Below, in pieces: positions 6,453 to 10,471 of a stretch of DNA of 10,471 bases (positions are counted from its first letter, which is position 1; every line of letters begins with the position of its first letter). Both the position numbers and the translations under genes were made by a program. The DNA comes from an uncultured Saprospiraceae bacterium. GTDB taxonomy: Bacteria; Bacteroidota; Bacteroidia; Chitinophagales; Saprospiraceae. Where the stretch lies: assembly GCA_937969485.1 (NCBI GenBank), contig CALBVQ010000119.1:1-10471 (forward strand). Direction: 5' to 3'. The notes under the pieces are model-generated. The model was not told the DNA's origin. It saw only the letters and a program-made list of their open reading frames with translations, and did not search any database.

Positions 6453-8136
6453 TTCCTAGAGCTTTATTTATCTGCATGAAATAGTTATCTAGCACCTTAT
6501 CGTTGTCGGTGGTTGGGGTAAAAATTTCTAAGATTGCCGCTTTAGATTTCTTATCAAAGAAGTGGCTTAATTCAGTGCGGAGTTGATCCCCGTTGGTTGC
6601 TTGATGATAATCAAGTCCGTACGTCTTGGCTGTGTGTTCAGCATTTACGTGATGCCGCGATTCAAAGTATTCTTCGAGTTGGTCAGTGCCTTTTGGTCCT
6701 TTGATTATTCTGAAGATTCCGCCTCCTCTGTTATTTATGACAATGATACGAAGAAGAGGGCTGATATACTTATGCCACAAGCCATTGATGTCGTAAAAGA
6801 AGCTGACATCACCACTCATAAGAACCGTGAGTTTGTCTGTATTTAACCAAGCCGCACCTGCAGCTGTTGATGTACAACCGTCAATTCCGGATGTTCCTCG
6901 ATTTCCGTGATAAATAATATCATAGCGTTGAGATATCAACTGAATGTATCGAACAGCAGCACTATTACCCATCTGGACAAATGATCCTGCAGGTAATGCC
7001 TTTATCAATTGATTGTAGACGTAAAAATCTGAAAATGGAACGTTTTCTAAAAATTGATAATGCACCGATTTTGTAGCATGCTCTAGGTCATCCCATATGG
7101 CTGAGTAGTCACTTTCTTTGGGCTTAGAAGCCCCCAAAAATAAATTAAAGAAACCTAGTGGTGTATCTTCTATATGCACAGTTAAGGCATGGTAAGTATC
7201 CACTAAATCAGGGTGAGGATCAATATGCCAGTGATCCTGCAGATCCATTTTGTAGAGTAGGTTTTTTAGTTTTTTTGAGATTAAATTGACTCCGAAAGTA
7301 AGTAAGATGTCAGGAGTAAATGCCTCTATGTGTTTTTCTGTTATTCCTTCTATGATTCTATCGATAGAGGGATGGAAGTTCTCATCAACTAGGTTTCCAT
7401 GAGTCTCTGTGAGTACAACCACTGAAGGATCAGAAGAGATAGCGGATATTAGCCCTTGTAATTCAGTGTCTTTTTCTATTGCTCCGATTACGATCAACTT
7501 TTTTGAAACTGAATTCCATTTTTTACTTAAACGCTGGATTTCGGTAGCATCAACTCTGTGTAAAAAATTAAGCTTTTCAACCTTTCTTGGCATGATTTCA
7601 GGCTTGCCGACTGTGTCATACAAAGGCTCATATAATGGTACATTCAAGTGCACTGGTCCTTTGACCTTCCCGTTTGCATACAATAAAACTTCATTGATCA
7701 ACCGAGCTGCATAGTCATGTTTTTCTGTATTGGAAGGAAGAGTGTGAGATTTTAAAATGTAATTATTGAACACATTATTTTGACGAATCGATTGACCTAT
7801 TCCTTGATCAATCCACTCTTCTGGTCTATCCGCAGTAATGGCTAGCATTGGTATTCTTTGATAAAAGGCCTCGGCTAAAGCGGGAGCATAATTAAGGGCT
7901 GCTGTGCCACTTGTGCAACAAACAGCTGTAATTGTTTTAGAGAATTGTGCCAAGCCCAATGCAAAGAACGCTGCTGCCCGCTCATCAGGGATTATGTAAC
8001 ATTTAAATCGAGGATCTTCATTAAACGAAATTGTAAAAGGAGCGTTTCTACTACCAGGTGAAAATATGATGTGTTGAACTCCATGTTGGTGACATAGTTC
8101 CACTACGTGAGAGACGATCGTATTTTTGGATATCAT
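6439..8136 (-). CDS. menD: SEPHCHC synthase, MenD (ThDP-dependent)
   Basis: A 565-aa thiamine-diphosphate enzyme that would condense isochorismate with decarboxylated 2-oxoglutarate to SEPHCHC, the first committed step of classical menaquinone synthesis. The N-terminal domain carries SPGSRNAP (26-33) and DERAAAF (51-57); Glu52 is the catalytic glutamate that activates ThDP. TSGTA is at 75-79, TADRP at 101-105 and GQSIRQ at 114-119. The C-terminal domain holds the ThDP/Mg2+ motif GDVSFFYDING (442-452) and NNRGGGIF (468-475), equivalent to NNNGGQIF in E. coli MenD. The length is normal. It is the first gene of a menD-menC-menE unit read leftward. The start at 8136 is immediately followed by the conserved N-terminal helix and SPGSRN strand. 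The divergent gap to galE carries its promoter. Confidence 0.97.
   Translation of the reverse strand: MISKNTIVSHVVELCHQHGVQHIIFSPGSRNAPFTISFNEDPRFKCYIIPDERAAAFFALGLAQFSKTITAVCCTSGTAALNYAPALAEAFYQRIPMLAITADRPEEWIDQGIGQSIRQNNVFNNYILKSHTLPSNTEKHDYAARLINEVLLYANGKVKGPVHLNVPLYEPLYDTVGKPEIMPRKVEKLNFLHRVDATEIQRLSKKWNSVSKKLIVIGAIEKDTELQGLISAISSDPSVVVLTETHGNLVDENFHPSIDRIIEGITEKHIEAFTPDILLTFGVNLISKKLKNLLYKMDLQDHWHIDPHPDLVDTYHALTVHIEDTPLGFFNLFLGASKPKESDYSAIWDDLEHATKSVHYQFLENVPFSDFYVYNQLIKALPAGSFVQMGNSAAVRYIQLISQRYDIIYHGNRGTSGIDGCTSTAAGAAWLNTDKLTVLMSGDVSFFYDINGLWHKYISPLLRIIVINNRGGGIFRIIKGPKGTDQLEEYFESRHHVNAEHTAKTYGLDYHQATNGDQLRTELSHFFDKKSKAAILEIFTPTTDNDKVLDNYFMQINKALGNGEM
7117..7138. repeat. Hairpin with GGGCTT/AAGCCC arms inside menD
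   Basis: GGGCTT (7120-7125) and AAGCCC (7128-7133) pair around AG. Outside these, TTT and AAA can add pairs after skipping the two extra Cs at 7134-7135. It lies in the codons for FLGASKPK. It shares its core with the other TTTGGG/CCCAAA hairpins in the window. Confidence 0.55.
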
Positions 8137-8164
8137 AATTCTAAAATCTGTAACATTACATTAA

Positions 8165-8172
8165 CAATAGTA
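8165..8172 (-). promoter_or_regulatory. Candidate -7 box for menD
   Basis: On the minus strand TACTATTG matches TAnnTTTG with one mismatch, 28 bp before the menD ATG. No convincing TTTG -33 element was found at the expected distance, so this is only a weak candidate. Confidence 0.25.
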
Positions 8173-8202
8173 AGAATAAAAAGATGGATATAAAACTCGA
8201 TT

Positions 8203-8232
8203 TTTGCGATTTACTGTAGTATCTTACTTTCT
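8203..8232 (+). promoter_or_regulatory. Candidate promoter for galE
   Basis: TTTG (8203-8206) is followed after 18 bp by TACTTTCT (8225-8232), a partial match to the Bacteroidota TAnnTTTG box (TAnnTT kept, last two bases differ). The spacing is close to that expected for -33/-7, and the ATG is 25 bp downstream. An overlapping alternative, TATCTTAC at 8220, has a spacer that is too short. Confidence 0.3.
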
Positions 8233-8257
8233 TCTCACTAAATTTCAATGAAAAAAT

Positions 8258-9286
8258 ATGGCTAAGATTCTTGTTACAGGTGGTTGCGGTTACATAGGAA
8301 GCCATACCATTGTTGACCTTGTCGAACATGGTTATGAATGTGTTTCCGTCGATAATTATTTGAATAGTGATCCATCAGTTCTGGAGCAGATAGCCTCAAT
8401 TACAGGTAAAAAGGTAAAGAACTACCCAGTTGATCTTGTCAATAAGGAAGCTCTGAAGGAAGTTTTCAAACAAGAAGATATATACGCAATCATTCACTTT
8501 GCGGCACTAAAAGCTGTAGGTGAATCTGTGGAAAAGCCTCTACTTTATTACAGAAATAATATTGAAGGACAAATCAACTTGCTAGAATGTGCCTTGCAGA
8601 ATAATATTTATCACTTTATATTTTCCTCATCATGCACAGTTTATGGTCAGTCGGATCACCTTCCAGTAACAGAAGAAACGCCGATTGCAAAAGCTGAGTC
8701 ACCTTATGGTTATACCAAGCAGGTGTGTGAAAGAATAATAGAGGACTCAATCCGTAACAAAGAAATGAATGCGTGTTTGCTGCGGTACTTTAATCCAGCA
8801 GGTGCACATGATTCTTTGCAGCTTGGTGAATCGCCAATTAATCCCCCTATGAATCTCATTCCTGTGATTACAGAAGTTGGGATTGGAAGTCGACCTGAGC
8901 TGAAAGTTTTTGGCTCGGATTATGAGACAAGAGATGGATCTTGCGTGCGAGATTACATTCATGTAATGGATTTGGCGAACGCACACACTAAGTCACTTCA
9001 GTACCTAGAAAGTAAAAATGTAGATTTCGGAGATGCCGAAGTTTTTAATCTTGGAACAGGTGAAGGTACTACGGTATTAGAAGCGATTAATAGTTGGGAA
9101 GAAGTTAGTGGCGAAAAATTAAATTACTCTATTGTAGATCGTCGTGAAGGGGATATTCCTGCAATATTTGCGGATTACTCCAAAGCCAAAGAAAGTTTGG
9201 GTTGGGACCCAAAAAGAGGTATTGGTGACATTATGAAAACTGCGTGGGGATGGGAGAAAATACGTAGAGAAAATATCGTAAAATAG
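8258..9286 (+). CDS. galE: UDP-glucose 4-epimerase, GalE
   Basis: A 342-aa extended short-chain dehydrogenase that would interconvert UDP-glucose and UDP-galactose using bound NAD+, supplying sugars for surface polysaccharide or the Leloir route. The Rossmann motif TGGCGYIGSH is at 7-16, and Asp32 (VDNY) is the NAD ribose contact. The catalytic Ser125 is in SSSCTVYG (123-130), and the YxxxK pair is Tyr150/Lys154 in SPYGYTK. RYFNPAGAH, VRDYIHVMDLA and RREGDIP follow in the GalE order, and the length is typical (E. coli 338 aa). At the position of E. coli Tyr299, which helps set substrate size, there is Ile303 (PAIFAD), so activity on N-acetylated UDP-sugars is possible but cannot be settled from sequence. 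The downstream gene starts 17 bp after the stop. It is divergent from menD. Confidence 0.95.
   Translation: MAKILVTGGCGYIGSHTIVDLVEHGYECVSVDNYLNSDPSVLEQIASITGKKVKNYPVDLVNKEALKEVFKQEDIYAIIHFAALKAVGESVEKPLLYYRNNIEGQINLLECALQNNIYHFIFSSSCTVYGQSDHLPVTEETPIAKAESPYGYTKQVCERIIEDSIRNKEMNACLLRYFNPAGAHDSLQLGESPINPPMNLIPVITEVGIGSRPELKVFGSDYETRDGSCVRDYIHVMDLANAHTKSLQYLESKNVDFGDAEVFNLGTGEGTTVLEAINSWEEVSGEKLNYSIVDRREGDIPAIFADYSKAKESLGWDPKRGIGDIMKTAWGWEKIRRENIVK
9196..9213. repeat. Hairpin TTTGGGT-TGGG-ACCCAAA inside galE
   Basis: A perfect 7-bp stem with a 4-nt loop, in the codons for SLGWDPK near the galE 3' end. It is followed by AAAGAG rather than a T-run, so it is not an obvious terminator. It has the same TTTGGG/CCCAAA ends as the hairpins in the minus-strand genes. 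Confidence 0.6.
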
Positions 9287-9303
9287 CCATTGCTAGAAGA
9301 AAT

Positions 9304-10471
9304 ATGAATCAATTCTCATCAATCTTACTTAGCATTTTATTCCTATTGATTGCTCAATGGGTTTATGGCGGTGTGGGAGAACCGAAAACGCTTGAAGCTG
9401 TGCGTACAGAGGTCAAACCAACAATTGACGGTGTAATTGATGATCTGTTTCGTAATAGTCCGTTCAAAGCAGAAAACTTTGTTTGCTTGAATCCTACTCC
9501 TGGTATTCCTTCTGCTTACAGAACTGAAGTTTTTATAGTTTATGATAATCAGGCAATTTTTGTTGCGGCGCAGCTGTACGATGATAATCCACAAGAAATA
9601 ATAAAAGATCTTTCACCAAGAGATGTATTTAGTAATACTGACTTTTTCGGTATTGTCTTAGATCCATATCGGACTGGACTTACTGGATTTTCTTTTTCAG
9701 TCTCAGCTGCAGGAGTCCAGCGTGATGCAAAAACAACTAGTGATGGAGATGATCGCAGTTGGAATGATGTATGGCAAAGCGAAGTCAAAATAAATAAAGA
9801 TGGATGGGCTGTTGAGATGGCAATACCATATTCTGCTTTACGATTTCCAGTTGAAGAGGTTAGTGATTGGAATATCAATATCACTCGGTCGGTACGGAAG
9901 ACAAGAGAAGAGTCTTTCTGGAATCCTATAGATCCTGAACTTGATGGATACCTTAATCAAATGGGGACTCTCAAGAATATTAAAAATATCGATTCCCCTC
10001 TTCGTCTATCACTGACTCCATATGTTGGAGCTACTTTGAATACATATGTGAATGATGCGGGGAATCAAGATGTCTCTACTCAGTTTGCAGGAGGTGTGGA
10101 CATAAAGTATGGAATTAATGATGCCTTTACTTTAGATATGATTTTGATTCCAGATTTCTCGCAGGTGAGGTCTGATGTGCAAGTGTTGAATCTTTCTCCC
10201 TTCGAACAAAGATTCAATGAAAACCGTCCATTTTTTACTGAGGGCGTAGAATTATTTCAAACAGCTGATGTGTTCTACACGAGAAGAATAGGTGGACCGG
10301 GTCATCTAATAGGGGAAGTAGCGGAGAGAAGTGATTTCGATAGTTTTGTTAGCTTGCCTACTAATAATTTAGTCAACGCAACCAAAGTTTCAGGCAGGAC
10401 GAATAACAACACTGGATTAGGCTTTTTCAATGCTGTCGAAGTAAAAACACATGCTACTTATATCGATTTGG
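9304..10471 (+). CDS. DUF5916 / CBM9-like outer-membrane protein, 5' part (truncated by window)
   Basis: The frame is open from the ATG at 9304 to the right edge (389 complete codons) with no stop. Residues 1-22 form a signal peptide (hydrophobic ILLSILFLLIAQW, then small residues). A carbohydrate-binding family 9-like domain covers about 36-225, opening with TIDGVIDD (40-47). It includes the conserved DxFGIVLDP/GFSFSVSAAG region and WNDVW, followed by WAVEMAIPYSALRF. From about 235 the alternating strand pattern (LRLSLTPYVGATLN) begins a beta-barrel-like region. DFSQV at 284-288 and PFEQRFNENRPFFTEG at 299-314 are hallmarks of the DUF5916 family. Such proteins in Bacteroidota are usually about 700-900 aa, so about half is missing here. 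The likely location is the outer membrane; the function is unknown, although a sugar-related or export role has been suspected because of the CBM9-like part. It is only 17 bp after galE, so co-transcription is likely. AGAAG at 9296-9300 could be a weak ribosome-binding site. Confidence 0.85.
   Translation, partial: MNQFSSILLSILFLLIAQWVYGGVGEPKTLEAVRTEVKPTIDGVIDDLFRNSPFKAENFVCLNPTPGIPSAYRTEVFIVYDNQAIFVAAQLYDDNPQEIIKDLSPRDVFSNTDFFGIVLDPYRTGLTGFSFSVSAAGVQRDAKTTSDGDDRSWNDVWQSEVKINKDGWAVEMAIPYSALRFPVEEVSDWNINITRSVRKTREESFWNPIDPELDGYLNQMGTLKNIKNIDSPLRLSLTPYVGATLNTYVNDAGNQDVSTQFAGGVDIKYGINDAFTLDMILIPDFSQVRSDVQVLNLSPFEQRFNENRPFFTEGVELFQTADVFYTRRIGGPGHLIGEVAERSDFDSFVSLPTNNLVNATKVSGRTNNNTGLGFFNAVEVKTHATYIDL

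Larger units (their letters stand above)
8137..8257. other. Divergent intergenic region between menD and galE
   Basis: These 121 bp are AT-rich, hold no gene, and are the only divergent gap in the window, so both the men block and the galE block must be initiated here or be read from further away. There is no purine-rich Shine-Dalgarno site before either start. Instead, A-rich sequence precedes both ATGs, as is common in this phylum. A short inverted repeat TGTAA-CA-TTACA (8149-8160) lies just before menD. Confidence 0.7.

Noticed and set aside
8149..8160. TGTAA-CA-TTACA inverted repeat before menD as an operator
   Set aside because: The 5-bp arms in an AT-rich gap are expected by chance and match no operator I can name.
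9343..9884. Two overlapping minus-strand open frames (9343-9594 and 9549-9884)
   Set aside because: They are antisense to the signal peptide and CBM9-like region of the DUF5916 gene, which has clear family motifs. The frames themselves show none.

Overview
The window looks like a chromosomal segment of a Bacteroidota bacterium, probably of the Flavobacteriia/Cytophagia type. The reasons are low GC, A-rich leaders instead of clear Shine-Dalgarno sites, TAnnTTTG-type promoter boxes, menaquinone genes, and families typical of this phylum (a VCBS/FG-GAP lipoprotein with an ASPIC/UnbV domain, and a DUF5916 outer-membrane protein). No tRNA, rRNA, CRISPR array, insertion sequence or phage gene was seen.

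Minus-strand block (8136 down to 103). Reading leftward from a divergent promoter region at 8137-8257, menD, menC and menE form a compact operon. menD overlaps menC by 14 bp and menC overlaps menE by 8 bp. MenD makes SEPHCHC from isochorismate and 2-oxoglutarate, MenC makes o-succinylbenzoate after MenH-type elimination, and MenE activates it with CoA. The other menaquinone genes (menF, menH, menB, menA) are not in the window. After 55 bp comes a very large lipoprotein gene with fourteen FG-GAP/VCBS calcium-loop motifs around one ASPIC/UnbV domain. It appears to have its own promoter, a perfect TAnnTTTG box 20 bp before the chosen start. A lipoprotein alpha/beta hydrolase follows 66 bp further on. 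Both lipoproteins are likely exported and membrane-anchored, possibly at the cell surface.

Plus-strand block (8258 to the right edge). galE (UDP-glucose 4-epimerase) is followed after 17 bp by a CDS truncated by the window edge. That CDS encodes a DUF5916/CBM9-like protein with a signal peptide and the start of a predicted outer-membrane beta-barrel. The two are probably co-transcribed.

Left edge. Bases 1-66 may hold the last 21 codons of a plus-strand gene convergent with the hydrolase, but this is weakly supported.

Most genes are recognisable households of this phylum, and I see no clear new defence or mobile system. The items most worth a second look are the 7+7 motif symmetry of the giant lipoprotein, a set of look-alike TTTGGG/CCCAAA hairpins inside four different genes, and the unusual isoleucine at the specificity position of GalE.
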